From: [Mycobacterium] vasticus
GTDB lineage: Bacteria > Actinomycetota > Actinomycetes > Mycobacteriales > Mycobacteriaceae
NCBI RefSeq assembly: GCF_020181595.1
Contig: NZ_CP084028.1
Coordinates: 1,933,556 to 1,997,555 of the forward strand
Direction: 5' to 3'
DNA: 64,000 nucleotides
The notes under the pieces are model-generated. The model ran no database searches. It was not told where the DNA came from and worked only from the letters and a program-made list of their open reading frames with translations. This document shows positions 25,926-39,527 of the stretch, one piece after another (positions within the stretch are counted from its first letter, which is position 1; each line of letters begins with the position of its first letter). Position numbers and translations under genes: made by a program.

Positions 25926-26501
25926 TCAGGCGATGCCGAGGGTGCCGGCCGTCAGGCGCCACAGCCGTTCGGCGACCCGGTCCGGGTGGGGACGCGGCGT
26001 GGCGCGCAGCTGTTGGGCGACCCCGAGCCGCAGGCCGCCGATCACGAAGGCGCCGGCACTGTCGGGGTCGATGTCGGCCGGCAGCTGGCCGAGGTGCTGG
26101 CCGTGTCGGATGTTGGCGGCCGCGTCGTCGCTCATGTTCTGGATGTAGACGGCGTCGAGCTCACTGAGCTGGGGGTCCAGTGCGATCCGGGCGAGCAGAA
26201 CGTCTGCCAGCGGATTCTGGAAGTGGTAGGCGACGAAACATCGGGTGCGCTCACGTTCCCGGGTGCCCCAGTCGCCGTCGGGCAGACGCGCGTCGCCGGT
26301 CGCGGTGCGCAGCCCGGTGTAGAAGCCGTCGTAGACCGCGGCGAGCAGGCCGGCCTTGGAGCCGAAGTGGTGATACAGCGCGCCTGTGCTGAGCCCGGCC
26401 CGGCGGGTGAGGGCGCCGAGCTCCAACACCCCTGACCCGGCGACCAATTCGTCGCGGGCGGCATCGAGTAACTGTTGACGCCCGATCGGTGCGCGTGCCA
26501 C
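25926..26501 (-). CDS. TetR family transcriptional regulator
   Basis: A 191-residue repressor-type protein. The N-terminal helix-turn-helix reads LTRRAGLSTGALYHHFGSKAGLLAAVYDGF, the standard TetR recognition helix. The C-terminal helical domain would bind a ligand. It is divergent from the phytanoyl-CoA dioxygenase-like gene; the 50 bp between them holds the perfect inverted repeat GATAACA-N11-TGTTATC, a likely operator. This pair is absent from the recalled M. tuberculosis order, so it may be a local insertion. Confidence 0.9.
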   Translation of the reverse strand: MARAPIGRQQLLDAARDELVAGSGVLELGALTRRAGLSTGALYHHFGSKAGLLAAVYDGFYTGLRTATGDARLPDGDWGTRERERTRCFVAYHFQNPLADVLLARIALDPQLSELDAVYIQNMSDDAAANIRHGQHLGQLPADIDPDSAGAFVIGGLRLGVAQQLRATPRPHPDRVAERLWRLTAGTLGIA

Positions 26502-26509
26502 AATCCGAC

Positions 26510-26534
26510 GATAACAGAAATCGGTTATGTTATC
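26510..26534. promoter_or_regulatory. candidate TetR operator
   Basis: A perfect inverted repeat, GATAACA at 26510-26516 and TGTTATC at 26528-26534 with 11 bp between, lies 9 bp from the TetR start and 18 bp before the dioxygenase start. The AT-rich centre could also hold promoter elements of both genes. Confidence 0.6.
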
Positions 26535-26551
26535 TGGATCGAGGTGCTCCG

Positions 26552-27409
26552 GTGGGCGTGGAAGTGACCGACCGATTTGACCTGCAGGACAAGGATCTGG
26601 CCGGCACCTACCGGCGCACCGTCAGCGCCGGCGCAAGCGTTGATCCCGACGTCGTCGCCGCGGATCTGGCCGCTGTGGAGCGCGACGGATTCGTCATCCT
26701 GCCCGATCTGCTCAGCGCAGCCCAACTGGACGAGATTCGCGCGAGCGTCACCCCGCTGTTGGACAAGACCGGACGCAACGGGTTCGAAGGGCGTGCGACG
26801 CAACGGGTCTACAGCGTGCTCAACAAGACCCGCGCGTGTGACCGCATCGTGGACCACCCCCGGGTGCTGGCGCTGCTGGACCGCCTCTTCATGCCCAACT
26901 ACCTGCTGTCGATGCTGCAGGTGATCAACATCGAGCCTGGTGAGCAGGCACAGATGCTGCACACCGACGACGGTTTCTATCCGTTGCCCAGGCCGCGAAA
27001 AGCTCTGGGAGCGGCCACGATCTGGGCCATCGACGAATTCACCGGCGACAACGGCGCCACCGACATCCTGGTCGGCAGCCACCGGTGGGGAGATCGTGAG
27101 CCCACCGACGCCGAACGAGAACCGGTGGTGATGAGCGCCGGGTCCTGCGTCTTCTTCCCCGGCACCCTGTGGCACGGCGGTGGCGCGAACCGCTCGCAGC
27201 GGGCCCGGCTGGCGGTCACCGCTCAATACTGTGAACCGTGGCTGCGTCCGCAGGAGGCGTTCACCCTGTCCGCGACGCGCGACACCGTGCGCGTCGTCTC
27301 CGAGGACATTCGCCGGATGCTGGGCTACAGCATCCACCCGCCGTTCATCGGCCAGGTCGACGGAATGCACCCCAAACGACTGTTGGAGCCCGGCGCGCAG
27401 CAACTCTGA
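26552..27409 (+). CDS. phytanoyl-CoA dioxygenase (PhyH) family protein
   Basis: About 285 residues, with the PhyH-type 2-oxoglutarate and Fe(II)-dependent oxygenase fold. The metal site is LHTDDGFYP (His-x-Asp) with a distal His in [12 protein letters not shown], followed by [10 protein letters not shown] with an Arg for 2-oxoglutarate. The substrate is unknown. GTG 26552 is chosen because GAGG lies 7 bases upstream; GTG 26558 is an alternative. The divergent TetR gene probably controls it. The cysQ gene follows closely. Confidence 0.85.
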   Translation: MGVEVTDRFDLQDKDLAGTYRRTVSAGASVDPDVVAADLAAVERDGFVILPDLLSAAQLDEIRASVTPLLDKTGRNGFEGRATQRVYSVLNKTRACDRIVDHPRVLALLDRLFMPNYLLSMLQVINIEPGEQAQMLHTDDGFYPLPRPRKALGAATIWAIDEFTGDNGATDILVGSHRWGDREPTDAEREPVVMSAGSCVFFPGTLWHGGGANRSQRARLAVTAQYCEPWLRPQEAFTLSATRDTVRVVSEDIRRMLGYSIHPPFIGQVDGMHPKRLLEPGAQQL

Positions 27410-27432
27410 GCGGGGTGGGGATACTGCCAGAC

Positions 27433-28215
27433 GTGACGTTGACCGACGCGGCGCTGGCCGCCGAACTCGCCGTCGAGGCGGGCAAGCTGTTGCTGGCGGT
27501 CCGTGACGAGGTGGGTTTCTCCCAGCCGTGGCACCTCGGTGACGCCGGCGACGGCCGTGCCAACCGCCTGATCCTCGACGGCCTGCGCGACGCCCGCCCC
27601 GGCGACGCGGTGCTCAGCGAGGAGTCACCCGACGACCTGGCCCGACTGCACGCCGACCGGGTGTGGATCGTCGACCCGCTGGACGGCACCCGCGAGTTCA
27701 CCACCCGGGGACGTGACGACTGGGCGGTGCACATCGCGTTGTGGCAGCGCGACAGCGGCGATGCTGGCGCCATCACCGACGCCGCGGTGTCGTTGCCGGC
27801 CTACAACAACCGGAGCAACGTCGTCTTCCGCAGCGACACCGTCACCGCCCCCACCGTGCCCGACGATGACGGGCGTCCCATCCGGGTCGCGGTCAGCGCC
27901 AACCGGATGCCCGCGGTGGTGCGGCTCATCCGCGAGGTGGTGGACGTCGAGCCGGTGCTGATGGGTTCGGCGGGCGCCAAGGCGATGGCCGTGGTGCGCG
28001 GCGACGTGGACGCCTACCTGCACGCCGGCGGCCAGTGGGAATGGGATTCGGCCGCTCCGGGCGGGGTGGTGCGGGCAGCGGGCATGCATGCCACCCGACT
28101 GGACGGCTCGCCGCTGCGCTACAACCGGCCCGATCCCTATCTGCCCGACCTGCTGATGTGCCGGCCCGAGGTGGCGCCGACGCTGCTGGACGCGGTGCGG
28201 CGGACCCTGTTCTAA
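27433..28215 (+). CDS. cysQ: 3'-phosphoadenosine 5'-phosphate phosphatase CysQ
   Basis: An inositol-monophosphatase-fold enzyme of 260 residues. Motifs are LSEESPDD (metal site), [12 protein letters not shown] (DPlDGT) and [14 protein letters not shown] (WDxAA). It nearly matches M. tuberculosis CysQ (Rv2131c), which dephosphorylates PAP in sulfur assimilation and also acts on inositol phosphates. GTG 27433 follows TGGGGA; an upstream GTG at 27415 is possible. It lies 23 bp before mshC, linking sulfur assimilation with cysteine-using mycothiol synthesis. Confidence 0.92.
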   Translation: MTLTDAALAAELAVEAGKLLLAVRDEVGFSQPWHLGDAGDGRANRLILDGLRDARPGDAVLSEESPDDLARLHADRVWIVDPLDGTREFTTRGRDDWAVHIALWQRDSGDAGAITDAAVSLPAYNNRSNVVFRSDTVTAPTVPDDDGRPIRVAVSANRMPAVVRLIREVVDVEPVLMGSAGAKAMAVVRGDVDAYLHAGGQWEWDSAAPGGVVRAAGMHATRLDGSPLRYNRPDPYLPDLLMCRPEVAPTLLDAVRRTLF

Positions 28216-28238
28216 GGGAGGGCCTTACAGTCGTGGGC

Positions 28239-29474
28239 ATGCAATCGTGGTCCGCGCCGGCCGTTCCGACCCTGCCCGGGCGCGGCCCGGCGTTGCGTCT
28301 GTACGACACCGCCGACCGTCAGGTGCGCCCGGTGTCCCCGGGCCCGACGGCCACCATGTACGTCTGCGGCATCACGCCCTACGACGCCACCCATCTCGGC
28401 CACGCCGCCACCTACCTGGTGTTCGACCTGATCCATCGGCTCTGGCTCGACGCCGGACATCAGGTGAACTACGTGCAGAACGTCACCGACGTCGACGACC
28501 CGCTGCTGGAGCGCGCCGCCCGGGACGGCGTTGCGTGGCAGCGCCTGGCCGCCGACCAGGTCGAGCTGTTCGGCGCGGACATGACCGCGCTGCGGGTCCT
28601 GCCGCCGCAGCACTATGTGGCGGCCACCGAGGCCATCGCCGAGGTGATCGAGGTGGTCGAGAAGCTGCTCGCCGCCGGCACCGCCTACGTGGTCGACGGC
28701 GAGTACGCCGACGTCTACTACCGCGCCGATGCCACCGAGCAGTTCGGTTACGAGTCCGGCTTCGACCGCGCCACCATGCTGGAGCTGTTCGCCGAGCGCG
28801 GCGGTGACCCGGACCGGGCCGGCAAGACCGACCCGCTCGACGCGCTGCTGTGGCGGGCCGCCCGGCCGGGCGAACCGAGCTGGCCGTCACCGTTCGGCGA
28901 CGGACGGCCGGGCTGGCATGTCGAGTGCGCCGCGATCGCGCTGAGCCGCATCGGCACCGGGCTCGACATCCAGGGCGGCGGGTCCGACCTGGTCTTCCCG
29001 CATCACGAGTTCTCTGCGGCGCACGCCGAATCCCTCACCGGCGAAAGGCGTTTCGCCCGGCACTATGTGCACGCCGGGATGATCGGCTGGGACGGGCACA
29101 AGATGTCCAAGAGTCGCGGGAACCTGGTGCTGGTCTCCAAGCTGCGCGCCCAGGGCGTGGAGCCGGCCGCCATCCGGCTGGGTCTGCTGGCCGGGCACTA
29201 CCGCAGTGACCGGTTCTGGGACGACGCCACCCTGGATGAGGCAGTCGCCCGGCTGGACCGCTGGCGTGCCGCCACGAAGCTTTCGGCCGGCCCCGACGCC
29301 GAGGACGTGATCGCACGGCTGCGCCGCTACCTCGCCGATGACCTCGACACCGTCAAGGCGCTGGCCGCCCTGGACGGCTGGACCACCGACGCACTGGAGT
29401 ACGGCGGCCACGACGCCGCCGCACCCGCGCTGGTGGCCACCGCGGTCGATGCGCTGCTGGGCGTGGTCCTGTAG
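28239..29474 (+). CDS. mshC: cysteine--1-D-myo-inosityl 2-amino-2-deoxy-glucopyranoside ligase MshC
   Basis: A 411-residue paralog of cysteinyl-tRNA synthetase that joins Cys to GlcN-inositol in mycothiol synthesis. The HIGH-type motif is THLGHAATY, the KMSKS motif is complete (HKMSKSRGN), and zinc/Cys-binding segments are [26 protein letters not shown] and [10 protein letters not shown]. It starts [17 protein letters not shown], like M. tuberculosis MshC (414 residues recalled). It lacks the C-terminal tRNA anticodon domain of true CysRS. Confidence 0.97.
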   Translation: MQSWSAPAVPTLPGRGPALRLYDTADRQVRPVSPGPTATMYVCGITPYDATHLGHAATYLVFDLIHRLWLDAGHQVNYVQNVTDVDDPLLERAARDGVAWQRLAADQVELFGADMTALRVLPPQHYVAATEAIAEVIEVVEKLLAAGTAYVVDGEYADVYYRADATEQFGYESGFDRATMLELFAERGGDPDRAGKTDPLDALLWRAARPGEPSWPSPFGDGRPGWHVECAAIALSRIGTGLDIQGGGSDLVFPHHEFSAAHAESLTGERRFARHYVHAGMIGWDGHKMSKSRGNLVLVSKLRAQGVEPAAIRLGLLAGHYRSDRFWDDATLDEAVARLDRWRAATKLSAGPDAEDVIARLRRYLADDLDTVKALAALDGWTTDALEYGGHDAAAPALVATAVDALLGVVL

Positions 29475-29497
29475 GAGCCGCTGGTAGGTTCGCTCCC

Positions 29498-30370
29498 ATG
29501 ACTTCGATCAATTCCCAGGTGGTCTTCATCACCGGCGGTGCACACGGTATCGGCGAGCAGCTGGCCCGTCGCCTGCACTCCCAGGGCGCCTCGCTGGTCC
29601 TGACCGACCTGGACCAGGCCGGCCTCGACAAACTGGCCGCCGACCTTGGTGACCGGGTGCTGACCGCCGTCGCCGACGTGCGCGATCTGGGCGCCATGCA
29701 GAAGGTGACCGCGCAGGCCACCGAGCGTTTCGGCGGCATCGACACCGTGGTGGCCAACGCCGGCATCGCCAGCTACGGCTCGGTGCTCAACGTGGATCCC
29801 GAGACGTTCAAGCGGGTCATCGACGTCGACGTGGTCGGGGTGTTCAACACGGTGCGCGCCGCGTTGCCGTCGGTCATCGAGCGCCGCGGCTACGTGCTGG
29901 TGGTGTCCTCGCTGGCGGCGTTCACCCCGCTGGCCGGGATGGCGTCCTACGACGTGGCCAAGGCCGGGGTCGAGCACTTCGCCAGTGCGCTGCGCCAGGA
30001 GGTCGCCTACCTGGGTGTGGAGGTCGGTTCGGCGCACATGGGCTGGATCGACACCCCGCTGGTTCGCGACAGCAAGGCCGACCTGGGGGCGTTCGGCGAG
30101 ATGCTGGCCAAGCTGCCGTGGCCGCTGAACCAGACCACCTCGGTCGACAAGTGCGTGGACGCCTTCGTCAAGGGCATCGAGGGCCGCAGCCGCCGGGTGT
30201 ACTGCCCGCGCTGGGTGGGGCTGTTCCGCTGGCTCAAGCCGGTGCTGACGTTGAAGGCGGTGGAAGGCCCGTTCATCAAGGGGGCCGCCACCATCGTGCC
30301 GCGGATGGACGCCGAAGTCGCCGCCCTGGGCCGCTCCACCAGCGCCTACAACGAGACCCTGGAGAGTTAG
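29498..30370 (+). CDS. short-chain dehydrogenase/reductase (Rv2129c-like)
   Basis: A 290-residue SDR oxidoreductase. The NAD(P)-binding motif is TGGAHGIG at about residues 12-19, then ADVRD and NAG. The catalytic set is Ser in VVSSLAAF and YDVAK (Tyr-x3-Lys). The C-terminal 70 residues (RRVYCPRWVGLFRWLKPVL) are longer than minimal SDRs and may touch the membrane. The substrate is unknown. It starts 23 bp after mshC, probably in the same operon. Confidence 0.92.
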   Translation: MTSINSQVVFITGGAHGIGEQLARRLHSQGASLVLTDLDQAGLDKLAADLGDRVLTAVADVRDLGAMQKVTAQATERFGGIDTVVANAGIASYGSVLNVDPETFKRVIDVDVVGVFNTVRAALPSVIERRGYVLVVSSLAAFTPLAGMASYDVAKAGVEHFASALRQEVAYLGVEVGSAHMGWIDTPLVRDSKADLGAFGEMLAKLPWPLNQTTSVDKCVDAFVKGIEGRSRRVYCPRWVGLFRWLKPVLTLKAVEGPFIKGAATIVPRMDAEVAALGRSTSAYNETLES

Positions 30371-30376
30371 CCCGAC

Positions 30377-31243
30377 TCAGCGCCGGCGCCGCCGCAGGTA
30401 GCGTTCGAACTCCGCGGCCAGCGCGTCGCCGTCGATCTTGTTCAGGGCCTCGGTCATGTCGACCTCGGCGTCGCCGCGTTCCTCCAGTGAGGCCACGTAT
30501 TCGGCGATCTCGTCGTCCTCGCTGGCCATCTCCGAGACCGCCAGCTCCCACTCCTCGGCCTGGGCGGGCAGGTCATCGAGGGGCACCTCGACGTCGAGCA
30601 CGTCCTCGACGCGCTGCAGCAGCGCGACGGTGGCCTTGGGGTTCGGGGGCTGGGAGACGTAGTGCGGTACCGCCGCCCAGAACGTCACCGCCGGAATGCC
30701 CGCGGCCACACAGGCGTCCTGGAACACCCCGGTGATCCCGGTCGGCCCCTCATAACGGGTCTCGGTCAGCCCGAATCGGGTCGCCGACTCCGCGGAGTAG
30801 GCCGCACCCGACACCGGCACCGGCCGGGTGTGCGGGGTGTCGGCCAGCAGCGCACCCAGGATCACCACAGTGTCGACGTCGAGGTGTTCGATGACGGCCA
30901 GCAGCTCGGCGCAGAACGACCGCCAGCGCATGTTGGGCTCAACACCGTGCATCAGCACGATGTCGCGGTCACTGCCGGGCGGGCGGCAGTGCGAGATCCG
31001 CATCGACGGCCACACCAGTTCGCGGGTCACGCCGTCGAGCTGGCGGATCACCGGCCGGTTCACCTGGTAGTCGTAGAAGGCTTCGTCGTCGATGTCGACG
31101 ATCAGCTTGGCCTCCCAGATGCGGTTGAGGTGCGCCAGCGCGTCGCTGGCGGCATCGCCGGCGTCGTTCCAGCCCTCGAACGCCGCCACCACGATGGTGT
31201 CGTGCAGGTCGGGCAGCGCAGTGCCGTCATCCGGTCGGGTCAC
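30377..31243 (-). CDS. PAC2 family protein (Rv2125-like)
   Basis: A 288-residue protein of the PAC2 superfamily, named after the eukaryotic 20S proteasome assembly chaperone 2. Typical text: VVAAFEGWNDAGDAASDAL at the N-terminus, GVEPNMRWRSFCAELL and LGALLADTPHTRPVPVSG in the centre, and acidic residues near the C-terminus ending in an RRRR tail. The role in mycobacteria is uncertain. It converges on the SDR gene (6 bp gap) and is divergent from metH. It sits 14 kb from prcBA. Confidence 0.88.
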   Translation of the reverse strand: MTRPDDGTALPDLHDTIVVAAFEGWNDAGDAASDALAHLNRIWEAKLIVDIDDEAFYDYQVNRPVIRQLDGVTRELVWPSMRISHCRPPGSDRDIVLMHGVEPNMRWRSFCAELLAVIEHLDVDTVVILGALLADTPHTRPVPVSGAAYSAESATRFGLTETRYEGPTGITGVFQDACVAAGIPAVTFWAAVPHYVSQPPNPKATVALLQRVEDVLDVEVPLDDLPAQAEEWELAVSEMASEDDEIAEYVASLEERGDAEVDMTEALNKIDGDALAAEFERYLRRRRR

Positions 31244-31354
31244 GGCATCAGCCTACGGCGTGCGCCATGGTCGCGGGCCTCACCGGACCGGCCGAGTCGG
31301 CATCGTAATCGGGGCATTCGTACTTATGTCGGATGACGACGTAGACTCTTTCGG

Positions 31355-31441
31355 GTCGAGAGGCGTTGCAACGGTTAACCGGTCTCTGCCGGTGGCCGCC
31401 ACGCTCGACAGAGTTAAGGACGCCTTCCGCCACGGAAGGAG
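31355..31441 (+). promoter_or_regulatory. S-adenosylhomocysteine (SAH) riboswitch-like leader of metH
   Basis: The leader fits the SAH riboswitch pattern. P1: GTCGAG (31355-31360) pairs with CTCGAC (31404-31409). The conserved core AGGCGTTGCAACGG follows P1, with CGGTTAACCG as a small hairpin and GCCACGCTCG before the P1 3' strand. A pseudoknot-like P4 pairs AGGCGT (31361-31366) with ACGCCT (31420-31425). Next, CCTTCC (31423-31428) can pair with GGAAGG (31434-31439), which is the metH Shine-Dalgarno. P4 and this hairpin share bases 31423-31425, so ligand binding should free the ribosome site. A TAGACT box at 31342-31347 would place the transcript start near 31354. Confidence 0.75.
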
Positions 31442-31446
31442 CCCGC

Positions 31447-35172
<3,726 letters not shown>

Positions 35173-35189
35173 GCTGAGATGCTGCCCTG

Positions 35190-35861
35190 ATGGGCGCGTT
35201 GCGTGCGGTGCTGTGGGACATGGACGGCACCCTGGTCGACTCCGAAAAGCTGTGGGACGTCGCGATGGAGGCGCTCTATGACCACCTCGGGGGAGTGCTG
35301 ACGCCGCAGGTCCGGTCGGCCACCGTGGGTGGCAGCGCGGCGAACAACATGCGCATCGTCTACGACGACCTGGGTCTGGAGCCCGACCCGGCGGCCATGG
35401 CGGTCTCGGCGGACTGGCTCAACGACTACACCGGTGGGTTGTTCGACGCCGGGCTGCCCTGGTGCGACGGCGCCCTGGAGCTGCTCGACGCGCTGGCCGC
35501 CGCTGCGATGCCGATGGCGCTGGTGACCAACACCCCGCGAGGGTTGGCCGAGCGGGCACTGAACACCATCGGCCGGCACTACTTCTCGGTGTCGGTCTGC
35601 GGTGACGAGGTGGCGCACGGCAAACCCGCGCCGGATCCCTACCTGCGGGCCGCGGAACTGCTCGGTTATGCGCCGGCCGACTGTCTGGCGGTGGAGGACT
35701 CGGTGACCGGGGCTGCCTCGGCCGACGCTGCGGGATGCCCGGTGCTGGTGGTGCCCAACGCGGTGCCGGTCCCGGTTGGGCCGCGGCGCCGCCACGTCGG
35801 TGCGCTGACCGGCCTCGATGTCGCCGACCTGCGTGACGTCCATGCCGACCTGGCCATATGA
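35190..35861 (+). CDS. HAD family hydrolase
   Basis: A 223-residue haloacid-dehalogenase-type phosphatase. Motif I is [11 protein letters not shown] with nucleophile Asp, motif II is [10 protein letters not shown], motif III is [16 protein letters not shown], and motif IV is [19 protein letters not shown] helical cap lies between motifs I and II (subclass IA). The substrate is not known, but a small sugar or nucleotide phosphate is likely. It lies 17 bp after metH and overlaps the hisE start by 4 bp. Confidence 0.9.
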   Translation: MGALRAVLWDMDGTLVDSEKLWDVAMEALYDHLGGVLTPQVRSATVGGSAANNMRIVYDDLGLEPDPAAMAVSADWLNDYTGGLFDAGLPWCDGALELLDALAAAAMPMALVTNTPRGLAERALNTIGRHYFSVSVCGDEVAHGKPAPDPYLRAAELLGYAPADCLAVEDSVTGAASADAAGCPVLVVPNAVPVPVGPRRRHVGALTGLDVADLRDVHADLAI

Positions 35862-36139
35862 AACAATCGCTACCCGTGAAGACCTTCGAGGATCTGTTCG
35901 CCGAGCTCGGTGAGCGTGCCGCCGCCCGGCCGGCCGGCAGTGCCACCGTGGCTGCGCTGGACGCCGGGGTGCACACCATCGGCAAGAAGATCCTGGAGGA
36001 AGCCGGCGAGGTGTGGCTGGCCGCCGAACACGAATCCGACGACGCGCTGGCCGAGGAGATCAGCCAGCTGCTGTATTGGGCCCAGGTGCTGATGCTCTCG
36101 CGCGGGCTCACCTTGTCCGACGTGTACCGGAAGCTGTGA
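35858..36139 (+). CDS. hisE: phosphoribosyl-ATP pyrophosphatase
   Basis: A 93-residue enzyme for the second step of histidine synthesis, hydrolysing phosphoribosyl-ATP to phosphoribosyl-AMP. The MazG-like metal-binding motif is [19 protein letters not shown], followed by [17 protein letters not shown]. Length equals M. tuberculosis HisE. It overlaps the preceding HAD gene (ATGA) and hisG follows after 2 bp. Confidence 0.97.
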   Translation: MKQSLPVKTFEDLFAELGERAAARPAGSATVAALDAGVHTIGKKILEEAGEVWLAAEHESDDALAEEISQLLYWAQVLMLSRGLTLSDVYRKL

Positions 36140-36141
36140 CC

Positions 36142-37002
36142 ATGTTGCGTGTCGCGGTCCCCAACAAGGGGGCGCTCAGTGAATCCGCCGCCGAGATACT
36201 GTCCGAGGCCGGCTACCGCAGCCGCACCGACGCCAAGGACCTGACCGTCATCGACCCGGTCAACAGGGTCGAGTTCTTCTTCCTGCGGCCCAAGGACATC
36301 GCGATCTACGTCGGTTCGGGGGAGTTGGACCTCGGTGTCACCGGCCGCGATCTGGCACTGGAATCCACCGCGCCGGTGCGCGAACGGTTGGCGTTGGGAT
36401 TCGGGTCGTCGCGGTTCCGCTACGCCGCCCCGGCCGGACGGGACTGGACGGTCGGCGACCTTGCCGGCAAGCGTATCGCCACGGCCTACCCCAATCTGGT
36501 TCGTAAGGACCTGGCGGCCAAGGGAATCGAGGCGAACGTCATCCGACTGGACGGCGCGGTGGAGATCTCGATACAGCTCGGGGTGGCCGATGCGATCGCC
36601 GACGTCGTCGGTTCGGGGCGCACCCTGCGTCAGCACGACCTGGTGGCTTTCGGTGAGACACTGTGTGATTCGGAGGCGGTGCTCATCGAGGCGGCCGAGC
36701 CGAACGGCCGCAGCGAACAGACGGCTGCGGCCCGCGACCAGTTGGCCGGCCGGGTGCGCGGCGTCGTTTTCGGCCAGCAGTACCTGATGCTGGACTACAA
36801 CTGTCCGCGTGCGGTGCTCGACCAGGCTGCCGCGATCACCCCGGGTCTGGAGTCGCCGACCATCGCCCCGCTCGCCGAGCCGGACTGGGTGGCGGTGCGG
36901 GCGCTGGTGCCGCGCCGCGACGTCAACGCGATCATGGATTCGCTGGCCGCGATCGGGGCCAAGGCGATTCTGGCGTCCGACATCCGGTTCTGCCGTTTCT
37001 GA
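36142..37002 (+). CDS. hisG: ATP phosphoribosyltransferase
   Basis: A 286-residue long-form HisG, the first and feedback-controlled enzyme of histidine synthesis, joining ATP with PRPP. Motifs: [19 protein letters not shown] at the N-terminus, [34 protein letters not shown], and [22 protein letters not shown] for PRPP binding. The C-terminal 75 residues form the His-binding regulatory domain ([30 protein letters not shown]). It is coupled to hisE. Confidence 0.97.
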   Translation: MLRVAVPNKGALSESAAEILSEAGYRSRTDAKDLTVIDPVNRVEFFFLRPKDIAIYVGSGELDLGVTGRDLALESTAPVRERLALGFGSSRFRYAAPAGRDWTVGDLAGKRIATAYPNLVRKDLAAKGIEANVIRLDGAVEISIQLGVADAIADVVGSGRTLRQHDLVAFGETLCDSEAVLIEAAEPNGRSEQTAAARDQLAGRVRGVVFGQQYLMLDYNCPRAVLDQAAAITPGLESPTIAPLAEPDWVAVRALVPRRDVNAIMDSLAAIGAKAILASDIRFCRF

Positions 37003-37048
37003 GCAGTGTCGGCGTGTTAGCGTCCGGAAGACCCTAGGAGGCTGAAAA

Positions 37049-37531
37049 GTGACGCATTTCCTCGTGCTGGTGCTTGCGCTGCTGATCGGGGCGGTCGCCG
37101 GACTGCGTGCCCTGACCGCGCCGACCGTGATGGCATGGGCAGCAGCGTTGCATTGGATCAACCTCGACGGCACCTGGGCGCAGTGGCTGAGCCACCCGGC
37201 GACGGTCACCGTCTTGACCGTGCTGGCGGTCATCGAGCTCATCACCGACCTGCTGCCGGGCACCCCGCAGCGCACCGTGGCCGTGCAGTTCATCGCGCGG
37301 ATCGTGTTGGGCGCCTTCGCCGGTGCGGTACTCGGGACCGCGTGGAACTACACCTGGACCGCACTGGGGGCCGCGATGATCGGCGCGGTGATCGGCGCAC
37401 TGGTCGGCCTCGGACTGCGTCAGCGTCTGGTCGCAGCCACCGGCGGCCGCGACCTGCCGATCGCACTGTTGGAGGACAGCGTCGCGGTGTTGGGCGGGTT
37501 TGCCGTCGCGGCGTTCACCGCGGTGCTGTGA
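37049..37531 (+). CDS. DUF4126 family membrane protein (Rv2120c-like)
   Basis: A 160-residue integral membrane protein with about four hydrophobic segments. It opens FLVLVLALLIGAVAGLRALTAPTVMAWAA, the family hallmark, and carries IELITDLLPGTPQRT and RIVLGAFAGAVLGTA. AGGAGG at 37034-37039 is a strong ribosome site. Function is unknown. It lies 46 bp after hisG and converges on the thioesterase gene with a 4-bp gap. Confidence 0.85.
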   Translation: MTHFLVLVLALLIGAVAGLRALTAPTVMAWAAALHWINLDGTWAQWLSHPATVTVLTVLAVIELITDLLPGTPQRTVAVQFIARIVLGAFAGAVLGTAWNYTWTALGAAMIGAVIGALVGLGLRQRLVAATGGRDLPIALLEDSVAVLGGFAVAAFTAVL

Positions 37532-37535
37532 GCCT

Positions 37536-38324
37536 TTAGCGCTTCTGCACCAGCAGGGTCTGCGCCGAGGTTCCGATGAACCCGGTGTGGTCGAACAGTT
37601 CGGCGGTGGTCGCACCGATGCCGTCCGGCCCGATCGACGCCCGGGCTCGCATACCGAAATCGTCTCCGGTGGGCAGCCGGTGCAGGTGCACCACGGTGTC
37701 GGTGTTCATGAAGATGTACTCATCCACCGGCAGGGCCGCGCCGATCCCGTTCGCCGAGTCCACCACCATCGCCAGCCGTTGCAGGGCGGTGGTCGGCCGG
37801 TCGTCGCTCAGCGGTACCTGGGGGCGCAGCCAGGCCACCGCGGCGCCGTCGGGGGAGTCCGGCTGGGCCCGCCACCGCACGGACTTGGCGTAGCCGGTGC
37901 TCTGGTCGAACCAGGCCGGCGGCGGCAGCGAGGGCCCCTCGATCAGCGGTGAATGCCGGTCGGTGCTCACCGCGGTGCTGTCGGTGGTCGCCAACGCCCA
38001 GGCGCTGAGCCGGGCCACCGGCCGGTCGTCGTCGCCGGCCCGCATCTCGGCCTCCAGCAGGCGGATTCGCCGGCCCGGACGCTGCACCCAGGCCCGCACC
38101 TTGACCGGGGCCACCGGGATCGCACCCAGAATGTCCAGGCTCAGCCGGCCGATCCGCTGGCCGGAGTCGGCGAGCAGCTCCTCGATCTCTCGGGTGAGCA
38201 GTGCCAGCGGGGGCGAGCCGTGCTGCAGGTCGGGGCCCCAGACGCTGGCGGTCAGTTCACTGGACTCGAACACCGCCTCGCCGGCGTCGTTGCGGTGGAC
38301 CAGTCGGTAGTAGCCGGCGTTCAT
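37536..38324 (-). CDS. thioesterase family protein, double hot-dog type
   Basis: A 262-residue protein resembling TesB-like acyl-CoA thioesterases. Family-like segments are SELTASVWGPDLQHGSPPLALLTREIE (N-terminal hot-dog), RLSLDILGAIPVAPVKVRAWVQRPGRRIRLLEAEM, and a second hot-dog with FMNTDTVVHLHRLPTGDDFGMRARASIG. It may release fatty acids from CoA; the acyl chain is unknown. It starts at ATG 38324 and is divergent from trmI. In the recalled M. tuberculosis order another gene (Rv2119) lies here, so this is a lineage difference. Confidence 0.78.
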   Translation of the reverse strand: MNAGYYRLVHRNDAGEAVFESSELTASVWGPDLQHGSPPLALLTREIEELLADSGQRIGRLSLDILGAIPVAPVKVRAWVQRPGRRIRLLEAEMRAGDDDRPVARLSAWALATTDSTAVSTDRHSPLIEGPSLPPPAWFDQSTGYAKSVRWRAQPDSPDGAAVAWLRPQVPLSDDRPTTALQRLAMVVDSANGIGAALPVDEYIFMNTDTVVHLHRLPTGDDFGMRARASIGPDGIGATTAELFDHTGFIGTSAQTLLVQKR

Positions 38325-38327
38325 TAG

Positions 38328-39212
<885 letters not shown>

Positions 39213-39231
39213 AACGGCTTGCGCCGCAACC

Positions 39232-39525
39232 TCAGTCGTCGCTGCGGCTCAACCCGCGCCGCACCGACAGCAGCTCGACCTCCGGTCGTGCGGCCACCAG
39301 TCGCTCGGCGGCGTCCAGCACGTCGACCAGATGGCCGTGTTCTCCGGAAACCACTGATATCCCGATGCCGGCACGCCGGTGCAGTCCGGTCGAATCCGTC
39401 TCTGCAGCAGACACATTGAACTTGCGTTGCAACTCCGCCACAATGGGGCGCACCACCGAGCGCTTCTGCTTGAGCGAGTGCACGTCGCCGAGCAGCAGGT
39501 CGAATTCCAGCCAACCGATCCACAT
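39232..39525 (-). CDS. DUF503 family protein (Rv2117-like)
   Basis: A 97-residue YlxP-like protein. Hallmarks are MWIGWLEFDLLLGDVHSLKQKRSVVRPIVAELQRKFNVS and GHLVDVLDAAERLV. It forms a small alpha-beta fold of unknown function that is often near translation genes. It is last in the minus-strand run from the MTB12-like gene through lppK, starting 2 bp after the lppK stop, and converges on trmI. Confidence 0.88.
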   Translation of the reverse strand: MWIGWLEFDLLLGDVHSLKQKRSVVRPIVAELQRKFNVSAAETDSTGLHRRAGIGISVVSGEHGHLVDVLDAAERLVAARPEVELLSVRRGLSRSDD

Positions 39526-39527
39526 GG

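Noticed and set aside
31248..31354. Cobalamin riboswitch for the B12-dependent metH
   Set aside because: No B12-box-like conserved core was seen. The leader instead matches the SAH riboswitch layout starting at 31355.
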